Notes under the pieces: model-generated | The model's database searches: none | The model's input: the letters and a program-made list of their open reading frames with translations, nothing else | What the model was told of the DNA's origin: nothing | Source: Sycobia sp. Sy_11 | Taxonomy: Eukaryota; Arthropoda; Insecta; Hymenoptera; Epichrysomallidae | NCBI GenBank assembly: GCA_018907035.1 | Contig: JACCIC010000125.1 | Coordinates: 310,001 to 374,000, forward strand | Direction: 5' to 3' | Length of the DNA: 64,000 nucleotides | In this document: positions 44,502 to 55,965 of the stretch, piece after piece | How the letters are laid out: each line of letters opens with the position of its first letter | How positions within the stretch are numbered: the stretch's first letter is position 1 | Position numbers and translations under genes: made by a program

Positions 44502-44506
<5 letters not shown>
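44362..44506 (+). repeat. Copia 3' LTR
   Basis: Aligns to 37072-37217 with few substitutions (for example CTCGGTGG for CTCAGCGG). Its last bases merge with (TA)n at 44504-44557. Confidence 0.85.
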
Positions 44507-44560
<54 letters not shown>

Positions 44561-44689
44561 CGGGCTCCACTTCTCAAAAATTATATTAAGCTACGTTCCT
44601 GAAAATCGGTAGTGCAGATCATTCTGCTTAGTTCTACAAACTACCGCAATTCATTTGTCTAGTAGTTGCTGCGATCGATTCGGACTTCC

Positions 44690-44902
44690 GTCAGAGGTAT
44701 TGAGCACTCTTAAACTATTCATACCAGAACAGCTCAGTTGAATGGGAATTTTGGGATTCGTATCCTGAAGAAGGTGTGACGTTAGTTAGTATTATCATTT
44801 TTGTTATTCAGGTTAATCTGACAATACTCTTACACCTTATGAGTATCTTTTGATTTTTGTAAATTTTCTTTTCTTTTATGTCTCCCTCTTTATCTCTCTC
44901 TG

Positions 44903-44960
<58 letters not shown>

Positions 44961-45139
44961 CACATTCTCTTATAAAATGGTTGTATATGTCAAATCATAC
45001 TGAACATACTGTGACGACATATTATGTTTTTGTTTTTATGCGTTATAATAACTTCAAAAGTGTTATAAACAACCTTTTTTTAGTTGGAATAAGACATGGT
45101 GTCAAAATAGGGTTCTTTACCAACAAACTCGAAACCATG

Positions 45140-45195
<56 letters not shown>

Positions 45196-45196
45196 T
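44690..45196 (+). repeat. Dispersed repeat family 3, copy 2, with (CT)n and (TA)n
   Basis: Shares GGGATTCGTATCCTGAAGAAG, ATCTTTTGATTTTTGTAAATTT, CTTATAAAATGGTT and AATAGGGTTCTTTAC blocks with copy 3. (CT)n is at 44884-44956 and (TA)n at 45145-45194. Confidence 0.7.
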
Positions 45197-45204
45197 ACTG
45201 TGTA

Positions 45205-45650
45205 CAAATACGATTAAGACTTTATTTGGAACTTTTGAAATCTTTATTTATTCTTCTAAATCTAATTCAACTCCCTCCAAATACCCTCCCCGGATGCAAT
45301 GCAACTATGCGAACGCTTTTTCCAATTTTTAAAACATTTTTTATACGCGTATGCCAGAATGGCCATCAGTCCCGTCTTTGATTCGGGTTCTATTTCTTCA
45401 ATCGAATGAAGACGGCGTCCCCGAAGTGGTCTTTTGAGCTAGCTGAACAGTCCGAAGTCATACGTTACTAAACCAGGCGAATACGGTGGTTGCGGAACGA
45501 TATTGGTTGAATTTTTGGCGAAATGTTCATGTAAAATCAATGCAGTGTGAGCTGGTGCATTATTGTGAAAAACCAAGAGTTGTTTTTCCATAAATCTGAC
45601 CTTTTAAGACGAATGGCTTCACGCAAACGAAGCATAACACTTAAATAATA
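45205..45650 (-). pseudogene. Mariner transposase fossil, C-terminal part
   Basis: The minus-strand reading gives FHNNAPAHTALILHEHFAKN and PQPPYSPGLVTYDFGLF, the second and third catalytic blocks of a mariner transposase, then a degraded C-terminus with stops. The second Asp is Asn, and the YSPD is YSPG. It belongs to a lineage distinct from the intact 12253 element. Confidence 0.75.
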
Positions 45651-45654
45651 GTCT

Positions 45655-45860
45655 TTCCCGCACTCAGGGAGCAAAATACGATTTTCTGCAGCTGTCTAGA
45701 GGGAGCAAAATATTACTTTTATTCCCTAGGGAGGATAAGTGTTTATGACCCTTTCTGTACCAATCAGGGACCAGAATTTTATTTTTCCTCCCAAGGGAGG
45801 AAAAGTAATAGATCGAAGAAGTTTTTTTGTTTGAAACTTGGTCGTCCGAGGCCGTCTCTG
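45655..45860 (+). repeat. Repeat family 4, copy 1, with CCTCCC hairpins
   Basis: Shares with 47395-47600 the sequence AAAATACGATTTTCTGCAGC, TCCCTAGGGAGGATAAGTG and TTATGAC, and a palindrome TTTTCCTCCC-AA-GGGAGGAAAA. No coding sequence. Confidence 0.65.
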
Positions 45861-46061
45861 CCTGTGAAACATATGTTTTTGGCTTATCGTGCGCTTTCGA
45901 AGCACCGACCTTTTATTTCTTGCTCTTTGAGTTCCTACAAATAATGTTTACCATAAATCGTCAGTGAGCCTGTGATGTTTGAACGGTTCAGTTACAACAG
46001 TGCCTATAAAATAATATATTTATCTATTTATATATTTAGTAATATTTACATGTTTAGATGT

Positions 46062-46062
<1 letters not shown>

Positions 46063-46108
<46 letters not shown>
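46063..46108. repeat. (TA)n microsatellite
   Basis: About 23 TA units. Confidence 0.95.
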
Positions 46109-46114
<6 letters not shown>

Positions 46115-46189
46115 ATTTCATTGTGATATAATTATTTTTGTGTTAGTTATTTTTTCCTAGTGATTTTTTGTTTAAATTTTATATAAAAA

Positions 46190-46276
46190 TGGAAAATAAT
46201 AGTAGTACATCAGATTTCGATTGTGATAGCGAAGTGCTTTTAGAAATAATGGAGCAAGCTGAGGAAATTCAATGAA
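46190..46276 (+). other. Small acidic ORF (28 codons), possible transposon N-terminus
   Basis: The ATG at 46190 gives an acidic peptide ending SEVLLEIMEQAEEIQ and a TGA. Such acidic starts occur in some DNA transposases, but the following 300 bases are full of stops and give no motif. Confidence 0.2.
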
Positions 46277-46708
46277 CTTGTTGCCACAAAAATCAAATTC
46301 AAACTATACGATGGTATATTATGAATTTAAAAAGTGGTGAAAATCAAAAAATACATGTTCCTTCTCTGAACCTATATTTCTAGTGTATTTTGAAGAATTG
46401 TCTCAGAGAAGAAATCATCAACATTGTGGTCGAAATACTCAATGTTGAGATCAAGCTTACAAGGTTATGACAAAGTCGATATTTCAAAATTTAAAAAACA
46501 TATTAATTTTTGAATAGTCGACATTGTGGATATAGAGCCAAAAAGGTGAAGATTCTAATACCATAACAAGTTTCTAGATTTATCAACACAGCTCCTGATA
46601 GACATACATAGATGTTAAAGTAAGTCTTTTACTAATAAAATGAATTTACGTATAGTTAACATTTTTATTAATTCAGATTAAATTCTTTTATAAAGTTGGT
46701 TAATTAAA

Positions 46709-46713
46709 GTATA

Positions 46714-46773
<60 letters not shown>
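46709..46773. repeat. (TA)n microsatellite
   Basis: About 32 TA units, next to the minisatellite at 46775. Confidence 0.95.
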
Positions 46774-46774
<1 letters not shown>

Positions 46775-46776
<2 letters not shown>

Positions 46777-46945
46777 TACGGCTTCTACAGGGAAATATTG
46801 TATTTGCGTGTACGGGCGGTTGAATACGATATCCCGGTGCCTCAGAACAATTTCTACTGGGAGTTTTGTGTTTGGATGATAGAATGCGATGTCCAGATGT
46901 TTCCGAACGACTTCTACGAGAAGTATTGCGTTTAGTCCGTAGGAT
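46775..46945. repeat. Minisatellite of ~60-bp units, locus 1
   Basis: Three imperfect units begin with TTCTAC and contain TTGTGTTTGGATGATA-like and CGATRTCC motifs. The same unit occurs at 61965-62225. On the minus strand the units stay open and translate to a repeated SGHRI/PGYRI motif, probably incidental. Confidence 0.65.
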
Positions 46946-47394
46946 GTTCATAATAATTATTTTGCAGTGATATAAAATGTTTAACATATTTAACTTACAG
47001 CCTCATAAAATCTTGAAATAACAATAAGAATTGCTAAAGATCTTTATGTTAGTCAAATATTACACATTTATTGAAAAATTCTTTTACATACTCCTGATAT
47101 CTATAACTAAGATCTTTTTTAATTTTTTACATGTCTTTATAACTTTGTATTCCATTAGAATTCACTTGAATGATTTTAATTTTCCATTTTCCTAATTCCC
47201 TCTTAACGGTACGTTTTCCATTATTATGTTCGTTTTTCATATACGGTATGAATCAATGTATTTTAATAGCATTTTTCAATAGCAACTTTTTAATAGTAGA
47301 CAATACTATATTTTTGGTATAGGTTGTTTATGATTACCATGTATACCAATTACCATTAGAGATTAAGCTGTTCTGAGTTAATTATTTTCCTGCA
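46946..47394. other. AT-rich intronic DNA, no feature
   Basis: No ORF or repeat match was seen. Confidence 0.35.
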
Positions 47395-47640
47395 CTCAGA
47401 CGCAAAATACGATTTTCTGCAGCTCTCTATAGGGAGCCAAATACTACTTTTTCTCCCTAGGGAGGATAAGTGTTTATGACGGCATCCCGACCAACGAGAA
47501 AGCAGAATTTTACTTTTCCTCCCTTGGGAGGTAAAGCGAATGAACGAAACCGTGTAGTACGCCAGGATTCTCAATTTTCCGTGCATGCCTAACATCTTCC
47601 ATTTACGATGTTTAGACTTATATGCGCCTCTCGATCGCGA
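47395..47640 (+). repeat. Repeat family 4, copy 2
   Basis: Partner of 45655-45860. The central palindrome is CTTTTCCTCCC-TT-GGGAGGTAAAG, so the two-base centre differs (TT versus AA) and one arm has a substitution. Confidence 0.65.
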
Positions 47641-48525
47641 GCTCGACCTTTTTTGCACTTTTACTTAGGTATTGGAGATTTTTAAATAAAATAAAATTTA
47701 TATTCTATGTGAAATTTATTATAAAAATTCTTATAATGTTTTTGAAGTATTAAAAATGACCTATATCTTTTTTTTAATTAGTTTTAATTTTAAATGTTAT
47801 TATTATGCTATTAAATTTTTTTAAATTTTATTTTAAGATTTGATTATTAACAAACTTATAATCTTCAATTGATTATTTTAATTTCTTTTTAGAAAAGGGG
47901 GCTCCGCCCCCAACCCTCGGCGCAGGTTTTACGCCTTGCATCCCCACATCTGCTCCTATATCTCTTTTGAATATACTTTATCCATTTCCGAATAAGGGGA
48001 AATCATTTAATTTAATGTTATAAAATTCAAACAAATTGCAGAAATAGCATTAACTAAAAACCGATAATATTATATTTTTTCAAATCCCTCGAGTAACATT
48101 TCAAATGTTATTAACTATAAAATTTCAATTATAAACATTTTTCCATAGAAATAATCATTTTTATATTTAATTATTCAAGCATACTACAAATAATGTTAAT
48201 TAATTTGTAAAAATACATATACATAGAATTTCTATTCTTGCTTTATTAGCTTTTATTTTATTTACTCACATATTATTAGCTACTTTTTTTATTTCATTGT
48301 TCTTTTTATAAATGTTAAATCATTTAGTTCATTTATTTTTAATATTTAAAAATTCATTATTTTAATATTTTTAGTTGCTCAAATTTTATTCAGTGATTGT
48401 CAATTCTATATAATAAATTATGTAACATATAATTTAAGCCTTTAAAAACAAATTAATGTGATAAATTAATATAAACTTACTTATTATAGAAAAAAATTTT
48501 ACCGTAATTATTATTACAATTTTAG
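47641..48525. other. AT-rich DNA preceding exon 2; no feature
   Basis: Ends in the pyrimidine-rich acceptor of the galactosyltransferase exon 2. A short GC-rich patch (GGGGGCTCCGCCCCCAACCC) lies at 47897-47916 and could form a small hairpin. Confidence 0.4.
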
Positions 48526-48791
48526 ATCAGTTACATGGTTGGAGTTATAATAGATCTCGAGATATAGGAAGTTATATTCATCCTAATAATACAACAACTA
48601 TTTTAAATCCAAAAATAATATGTAATGACACGCCATACTTACTTATTGTTATATGTTCTGCAGTAGAAAATTTAAATGCCCGACTCGCTATTAGGAATAC
48701 GTGGGGAAATAAAAGTAATTTAGATGCTCTGTATGATTCTTCAGTAAAAATTGCTTTTCTTTTAGGACAAAGTAATAATAACACACTCGAT
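48526..48791 (+). CDS. Beta-1,3-galactosyltransferase (GT31), coding exon 2
   Basis: Encodes the stem-to-catalytic transition and the first part of the GT31 domain. After two bases completing the codon from exon 1 it reads DQLHGWSYN ... LLIVICSAVENLNARLAIRNTWG and KIAFLLGQS. The I-x-S-A-x-x-x-x-x-x-R-x-A-I-R-x-T-W-G signature is diagnostic for the family. NTT and NKS sequons suggest lumenal glycosylation. Acceptor TTTTAG ends at 48525; donor GTAAGT is at 48792, phase 0. Confidence 0.9.
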
Positions 48792-49103
48792 GTAAGTCTT
48801 TTAAGTTATTTGCTTTTACAAAAATCTTAAAATATTTTTGTTAGAATAGATCTTAAAATTAATATACATTTCAAATTATTTTAAATAACTAAGTGAAGTA
48901 ATTATAAATAAATTTCTTTAATTAAAATGTTCTTAGTAATTCAATTAAAATGTTTTTAGTAATATTTAATTTACAATCATTTTTTAAAAAAAATTAACAT
49001 CGTAAACATTAAAAATAATTGTTATCAATTTTACATAAGAAACTAGCATAATTATATTTTTTTATGTAAAATATAAAATATATGTTATTTGCTATTTATT
49101 TAG

Positions 49104-49378
49104 ACTAATGCAGTAGATGAGAGTCATTTATACAATGACATAATTCAAGAAAGTTTTCATGATACATATAATAATTTGACATTAAAATCTGTGATGTTGC
49201 TAAAATGGGTAACAACTAATTGCGACAAATTAAAGTATTTGATGAAGACTGATGATGACATGTTTGTGAATATCCCAACATTAATGAAGGCTTTAAAGGG
49301 ACAGTCTAAAACTACTGGAATTTTAATTGGTTCTCTTATATGCAATGCAAGGCCTATAACTGATCCTAAAAACAAGTG
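49104..49378 (+). CDS. Beta-1,3-galactosyltransferase (GT31), coding exon 3 with DxD motif
   Basis: Reads DESHLYNDIIQESFHDTYNN, LTLKSVMLLKWVTTNC and YLMKTDDDMFVNIP. F-x-D-x-Y-x-N-L-T-L-K and the K-T-D-D-D-x-F-V-N box, which binds the metal and UDP-sugar, are core GT31 motifs. The exon ends AAG TG at 49378 (phase 2) at a GTAATA donor; the next codon would complete Trp as in relatives (PKNKW-Y). Intron 2 is 312 bp (48792-49103). Downstream exons carrying the conserved Tyr-Pro and Gly-Tyr segments are not visible in the remaining 14.6 kb, so the gene either continues past the window or is broken by the insertions there. Which paralogue it is cannot be decided. Confidence 0.9.
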
Positions 49379-49619
49379 GTAATATTTGCATTTATATATA
49401 ATTATACTCACTTTTGAATATTTGTAATTAGATATATTTGTCTACATATTTTAATTTTAAAGAATAGAGCAAGTCTTTCTCATGCAATTTAACAAAATTA
49501 TTTTATAAATATAATGTAATATAATAATCTAATATACATGGAAAAAAGGATAATTTTAAATAAATACATTTGATTCTATTGACATGCTCAAATAGACGGA
49601 ATATTTGTGTATGCATATA

Positions 49620-50395
<776 letters not shown>

Positions 50396-50528
50396 CGTCA
50401 CTTCTCCATAAAAAGGCAATATCCACCGTCTGCTTAAAAAATATGCCATGCGCATACCAACATTTTTTTTGAATTTCAGTTGGCATCACTACGAAAATAT
50501 TTACAAATTTTCATTAAAAAAAAAAACG

Positions 50529-50536
<8 letters not shown>

Positions 50537-50576
<40 letters not shown>
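50537..50576. repeat. (TA)n tract, left flank of Gypsy element 2
   Basis: About 20 TA units abutting TGTAACGGCG. Confidence 0.95.
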
Positions 50577-50579
<3 letters not shown>

Positions 50580-51506
50580 AACGGCGTTTTGTCGCCGTTT
50601 CACGTACCTTGAGGCAATGTTACATGCGTCCGCGGGTACTCCGTATTAACCTGAAAACGGACTAGGGAGATTGACGGGAGAAATCAATAGACAGTAAGTT
50701 CTCTATCAAACAACGAGTTTCGCGCTCTTTTATTCACTCGCGCACACTCTCACACTCGTTACGCTGCGATTTCACGCGTACACACACAGATTGCATAACA
50801 CCACCTCGCCTCACTCACTAGCGGGTCCCGCGGCACTTCCACGTACATTCTATTCCGACGCGAAGACAAACAATATAATTACAAGTACTTTCGATACACG
50901 GGGGACGGGGACACGCAATAGGGATGCAACACGGATGGACGATTCGCATGAATACGATCGCGGCGCGGGTACGCCGACAGCGGACGCGACAACCCTAATC
51001 TTTAGTGCACTTTATTAAAGGTAACGGAAAACTACGTGCCTTAGCCGTCCTCCGCTGGGCGACCCCGGATTTCCTCGCGAGCTGGCTGCTGAGACGCGGC
51101 AGTCGTCGCTCTCTCTCTCTCTCTCTCTCTGTCTATTATTCGCTCGACACAGTCGGGCAGGCGGCCACGGCTGTGGCGATGTTGAACTCGCTCTCTCTCT
51201 CTCTGTCTCGCTGCTCGACACCCGTCGGGCAGGCCGTTGGAGGTGCTGCTCCTGCTGTGGCCGTCGGCTGGGTGGATATGGCGACAGAGAGGGGGATGCT
51301 CTCTGGCTTCAGGCCATGCACGATCCTGGTCGAGCAGGCCGCGGCAGGCACTGCTGCGATGAAGGCCGTCGACCGGATGGTGGTGACTGGGGAGCAGGTC
51401 GCTTTCCCAATGCGTACAAGGCTTCGACGGGCGCCCTCGGAGCTGGAAGCTGGACGCTCGCTGGATCTTCTCCGTTAGAGACGTATATGCTAATGATGTG
51501 CCTCTT
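50577..51506 (-). repeat. 3' LTR of Gypsy element 2, truncated
   Basis: From TGTAACGGCG it aligns with 60711-61613 in the same orientation, sharing CGTTACGCTGCGATTTCACG, CACTCACTAGCGGGTCCCGC and GACGTATATGCTAAT. It stops matching at 51506 (GCCTCTT) and passes straight into pol. The final ~265 bp of the LTR are missing. Frames inside it (for example 51005-51478) are not genes. Confidence 0.85.
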
Positions 51507-52247
51507 GCAAGTATCCTCTGAATTTCTCCACAGCCCACAAGACAGCTAAGCACTCTTTCTAAGTTACTGTATAATTCGACTCTGTCTGGTTTAGACTTCG
51601 ACTCGCATATGCCATGGGGTGCTCTTCGCCGCTGCTCTCTTGGCTGAGCATGGCCCCCAGTGCCAAGCTGCTTGCGTCTGTTTGAAGCACGGGTGGTTGT
51701 CTCAGGAGTATCTTCAGTTTGTCAAACGACTCTTGTTGGGCCGGACCCAAATGCCATTTGACGTTTTTCTTTAGTAATTTGGTGAGTGGCAGATTTATCT
51801 CAGGAATGCCCGCAGTTGCTTCAACTTGGTAGGCCTTGTTTATCCGGATGGGTGCGTAGGCCTTTTTGTCTACTATATAGCCTACTATATACTATATAGA
51901 GATACTTAACCTTCGGGAAGCAAAACTCAGATTTATCCTTGTTAATTTGTAATCCGACCTCATTGAGGCGGGTGAGCACCGCAATTAATTCCCGAGTGTG
52001 CTGCTTAAATGTCTTAGTCGCGAATATTATGTCGTCCATGTAGACGAAAACGGTCGGCTGCCATTCCAGCCCAAAAATAAGGTCCATACCTCTTTGAAAG
52101 CTGGCTGGGGCGTCAGCCCGTATGGTAGTCTAGTATACTGGAATAATCCTTTCTGTGGGACTGCAAAGGCAGTGATTTCCTTGCTGCCTGGATCTAAAGG
52201 AATCTGATGGTATGCCTGGCTCAGATCTCTCTTGGATAAATACCGAG
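51507..52247 (-). pseudogene. Gypsy 2 pol: RT palm to RNase H start, truncated
   Basis: RYLSKRDLSQAYHQIPL (motif A, catalytic Asp), KGLFQYTRLPYGL, VYMDDIIFAT (YMDD), then RNase H from PVLQTDASSLALGAMLSQ to ESNYTVT, a stop, and KECLAVLWAVEKF. Several frame breaks occur, for example around 51890 and 52085. At 51507 the frame is cut in RNase H by the LTR join. It is the downstream half of an RT whose first part lies at 53213-53373. Confidence 0.85.
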
Positions 52248-53173
52248 TGTGACGTACAACTAGTGTTGTTGCCACGCGGTAAACCGGACGGCGACACAAT
52301 GCCGCTGGTTCCCCACGGTTTTGCCCCTCTTTTTTCGGCCTACGCTTGACGCGTTTGAAACCGGGGATCTACGGGGCGGACCACGAAATAAGGTTCTTCG
52401 CGATTCGATGCGTCGCACCATGATTGCTACGCCGTTTATTAAAGCTACTTGCGAGGTAGCCCTAACTTAAGCGGTTGGATTCGGAGGCGACGGCTCCGTT
52501 ATCCTCTAATCGTCGCGCTTATTTTCAGCGGATGTATTAATTAGAGAACGGATTCCGCGGGCGCGGGGGAATATCGAACAACGGGGGCGGGGGACGAGCA
52601 TGGTGCGTATCGTTTAGCTAGCAAGGACGCAGAGCGGCCGTATGTGCGCTTAGTCTCGGGGACGCGCACTCTTTTACACATAGTAATACAGACGATACTT
52701 GCCGGGATGACGCTCCGCAGTCGCTTCCTCTCGTTCCGGGTAGTTTTCTTTCTCGTCCTTGCTTCCTTTCTTCTTTCTCTCTCTTACTGGGTCTCTCCCT
52801 TTTCAGGTGGCAGGAACTTTCTTCCTTCCTTCCTTCCTTCTTTTCGCTTTTCGTTTTCGCACGGGCGATCGTACCGTGGTCGGGTGGCTACGGAATCTGC
52901 ACTCGAATGTATATTTAAACTATTCGAATCACCGGGAGGTTGGTGATCACCGCCGGGAAATAGTGCTGCAGATGGAGGTAATAATTTGGATGGTACTCGC
53001 TCTCTCGATTCTTCGTGCTCTTCCTTCGGTAGCTGGGCGGTGAAGAAGCTCTTCTCCTCGTACTTCCTCCTTCTTCGCGACGGTTGCGCACTCTCGCGGT
53101 TCGCGCTTCGCGCGTTTTCGCTGTCGCTCACGAACACTCGGTTTTGACCGAGAACCGGCAAATTTAGCCGGTT

Positions 53174-53177
<4 letters not shown>
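52248..53177. repeat. Solo LTR, family 2, copy 2 (930 bp), inserted in Gypsy 2 RT
   Basis: Begins TGTGACGTAC and ends AGCCGGTTACA, next to a (TA)n tract at 53178-53212. Its second half aligns with 34670-35242. It separates LDNLWDA from RYLSKRD, which are adjacent in intact Gypsy RTs. It therefore inserted after Gypsy 2 had landed. Confidence 0.85.

Positions 53178-53212
<35 letters not shown>
53178..53212. repeat. (TA)n tract beside nested solo LTR
   Basis: About 17 TA units inside the interrupted RT gene. They are not expected in a coding region and so presumably arrived with or before the LTR. Confidence 0.9.
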
Positions 53213-53215
<3 letters not shown>

Positions 53216-53887
53216 GCATCATTGCTGGTCGCAACACAAGCATCCCATAGGTTGTCTAGCAAGATATCCATATGAGGCAACGGATACGCGTCTTTCCTTG
53301 TTATGTGGTTCACCGCCCTGTAGTCGATACAGAAGCGAATCTTCCCATTTTTCCCGGCACAATCACAGGGCAACTACTCCATGTGCTCGTGGATGGGTCG
53401 ATAATGCCCTCTGCCAGCAGCCGATCTATTTCGTTATGCGCCTGTTTAGTGACCGGTCTGGAATTCGACGTACTCTTTGTTTAATGGGACGGTATCCTTG
53501 TACATTGATGTGATGCGGCTGCATCCGCGCCAGATGCAACATTTTGCTCGGTACGGGTGTCAGGTCGTATAGCACCCGATCGAGTTGTTGCCTTCCTGCC
53601 GCATTCAGACGGGCTACTCCATTCACGGCTGCTATGGCGGTGATGGTTTCCTGAGGCACATTACCTGGCGTCACGAAGTGTCGCGTTATTTTCCGGTGTG
53701 TCTGCCATGTAGCATCTGCAAAGTTTATCGTGACATTCATTAGAGTGAGGATGTCCATCCCTATTATGAGGTCGTATTTTAGTCCTTTCGATACCTTAAA
53801 TTGGGCCTTAAAGCGTTGGCCTTCGATTTGCAGTACCAGGTCGATTTCTCCGTTGTTTTGGCAGAGCTTTCCATCAGGCCTCTGCAT
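53213..53887 (-). pseudogene. Gypsy 2 protease remnant and RT N-terminus
   Basis: 53887-53426 reads RFKAQFKVSKGLKYDLIIGMDIL, the end of a Gypsy protease domain, then a linker and PIKQRVRRIPDR, the approach to RT. The D-S/T-G active site is not visible upstream, where frames break. 53373-53213 gives [33 protein letters not shown], the first RT motif. It is then interrupted by the (TA)n/LTR insertion. Confidence 0.8.
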
Positions 53888-53899
53888 ATAAAATGTTAT

Positions 53900-54900
53900 C
53901 GGTAGGATCGCTGACTACCAATTTGCCTGGCTCAGGCCCTGGCTTACGTCCCTGGCTTTCGAGCATTGTGTTCTGAGGTTGTTCTCCCTTGTGCGTGGAG
54001 CCGTGTCATGTGGGGTGTCAAGGCTAGCTCCGGATGCTTGCTCCCCTATGCATTTCTTGACCTGCGGGCAATTGAGTGTGGTGACGTCCCTTTCTCTGCA
54101 ATTATAGCGATATACTTGCCGTCTGTCTGGGCATCTATCTGCCCAGTGCCCTAGTTTTTTACACGTTTATAACAGGGTCTATTGTCCTCATGTCTACTCG
54201 ATGTACCGTTGCTCCTGTCTCGGTTATACGATGAGCGCGAGTCACGATAAGGTGATCGTCTCTCTTTAGAATATGATGTGCGATCATCCCTGTGCCTGTA
54301 TCGGTCAGGCGATCGCCGTTTTGCATAATGCGTGGATTGATCTCTGTGTTCCTCGCGGCTCGATCGTTCGTGCCGGTATTTTGGTGTCTACGACCGATCT
54401 TGTCGGTTTCTTTTGTAATTAGGTCGATCAGGGTTGTGGTTACGTGAGGGGCTTTGGTAGCTTAGTTGGGCGCATGACTATCTCAGTATGGTGATGGAGA
54501 TCTGTATCTGGGGGATGATGGGGTTGTTTGGTTTCGGTAAGGTGATGGGAATCGGTATCGGGTTGGTGATTATCGTTGTCTTGTCGGTGGGGTGCGTTGT
54601 CGACTCAGGTTTCGTTTTTGTAATTCCGGTGATGATGTGCGTGCGCTTCGAGGAGATGGGCTGTAGCTCCGAGGGTTTTTCTGTGTTACGTGGATTTTCA
54701 TCGTCTGGTCTAGTCAGTATTGGAGCTGACGGTTCGACCAGCGTCACGTGTTTTTGCATATTTGGTACCCTTTCGCTGGCTAGTGCGGCTAACATCGAGC
54801 GTCTACTATTTCTTTCTGCTGGTGCGCATGCTGTCGTGTTCACCATACAGTCTTCTGCTGGGAGTGGTTCTTTATATGGTCGGGTCAGTTCTTTTTTCAA
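53900..54900 (-). pseudogene. Gypsy 2 gag C-terminal part with zinc knuckles, frameshifted
   Basis: 54900-54478 is Pro/Thr-rich. The next segment is Arg/Ser/Tyr-rich (RHEDN, KRRSPDRYRHRD). Around 54170-54070 one frame gives CYK-x2-K-x-GHWADRCPDR followed by YNC-x4-V-x4-CP, degraded CCHC knuckles. At least two frame changes and a stop interrupt it. Confidence 0.65.
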
Positions 54901-54951
54901 TTCTAGGCGCTGTCCTAGCAGCTGTAGGTCGTCGATCGATTTAAAATCCTC

Positions 54952-55965
54952 TCAGCCGATCTTGTTCAAGTAGTCAGGATTTAGATTCCGGTGTATCCTG
55001 TCTAATTGAGATTCGAGGGGGAGCGCCGGCAACATTTTGTCGAGCAGTACTCGTATTCCTCGAAGGTATGAGCCGATTGGTTCTTTCGAACCTTGTGTTC
55101 GATCCCTCAGCTCTTTTTCAAGTCGCAAGGTGTAATCTATAGCCCTGAATTGGCGACATAGTGCTGACTTGAAGTCGTCGAGAGACCTCCAGGTCTTGCT
55201 AATGGGTCGAGCCCATATGTGCGCAGTACCGCTCAAAATGCCAGGAATTAGTTTTAAAATTTCTGACGCCGGGATATCGAGACTATCCATTGTCCCTTCC
55301 AATCTATCTATAAATTCTTCCATGTCCTCTTTCGGTCCCCCCGAGAACTGTACACGCCATTGACGTAACAGCTGACCGGTCCAGGTTTCTTTGAGATACG
55401 TGTTCTCGAAGGGCCGGCTGATAGTATTCTGTAGGCTGATGTTACGTACCTGTTGGTGATTCTCGGGTAGTGCTGTGCTTGGGCTACCGGTGACCGGCAT
55501 AGCCGTGCTTGGCGGCAGCATGGCGGGATATGGATAGTGCCAAATAGTGCCGATTGGGGAGATTTGCCAACTGGATGGTGCTGCTGGCGGGAGTTCTTGG
55601 CTTCCCCCGACTTGGGTGGTGCGGACCGGTGTTTGTGCCCATAGCCCATACAATTGTCCTGGCCACTGTAACCTCGTTGAGGCGGCTTGGTGTTGCTCGG
55701 ACGCATCCGTTCTCGGTTGCTGAGCCACGGGTGGTGTTTTCTTTTTATTATTTTCCAGCGCTGTTGACCTGAGCATTTCCGATATTTCGTTCAGCTCCGA
55801 ATGGCTTTCTGGCGGTTGCAGCTCATCTATGTCTGCGTGCCAGGGTGCTGCTTCGGAGCCGAATAGCCTCCGTAGCTCGAAACGGATGAATCTATTTCTG
55901 AGCGTTGATGAGTCATCATCGACGCGTATGTGATTTTTTTTCAGCTTCCCGAGCTGGCCGTCCAT
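54952..55965 (-). pseudogene. Gypsy 2 gag, capsid part, 337 codons open
   Basis: From ATG 55965 an N-terminal charged region (MDGQLGKLKKNHIRVDDD) leads to a Pro/Gln-rich linker and a capsid-like helical block: QFSGGPKEDMEEFIDRLEG, LIPGILSGTAHIWAR, SLDDFKSALCRQFR and GSYLRGIRVLLDKMLP. This is the retrotransposon gag arrangement that builds the particle. The open frame ends at 54952 and the protein continued in another frame, so this is only the first part. Confidence 0.85.

Larger units (their letters stand above)
37072..44506 (+). mobile_element. Ty1/Copia retrotransposon, internally deleted
   Basis: Short LTRs, a PBS, a 3.8-kb leader, gag, protease and the two extreme ends of pol are present. 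Integrase core, RT and most of RNase H are deleted, and 43841-44361 adds non-coding DNA with a (TA)n tract. The right LTR ends in a (TA)n tract instead of a clean CA. Confidence 0.85.
25042..48525 (+). other. Galactosyltransferase intron 1, ~23.5 kb, filled with transposable elements
   Basis: Donor GTATGC at 25042 and acceptor ATTTTAG ending at 48525. Within it lie the Penelope cluster, LTR fragments, a foldback, two mariner fossils and a complete Copia locus. A later donor or an alternative first exon elsewhere in this span cannot be excluded. Confidence 0.7.

Noticed and set aside
50791..51553. Frames of 75-170 codons in the Gypsy 2 3' LTR
   Set aside because: They recur in diverged, frame-broken form in the other LTR (60856-61639), as expected for non-coding repeat DNA.
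54488..54973. 161-codon + strand frame with hydrophobic character
   Set aside because: It is antisense to the Pro/Thr-rich gag C-terminus of Gypsy 2, and the apparent membrane segments are a by-product.
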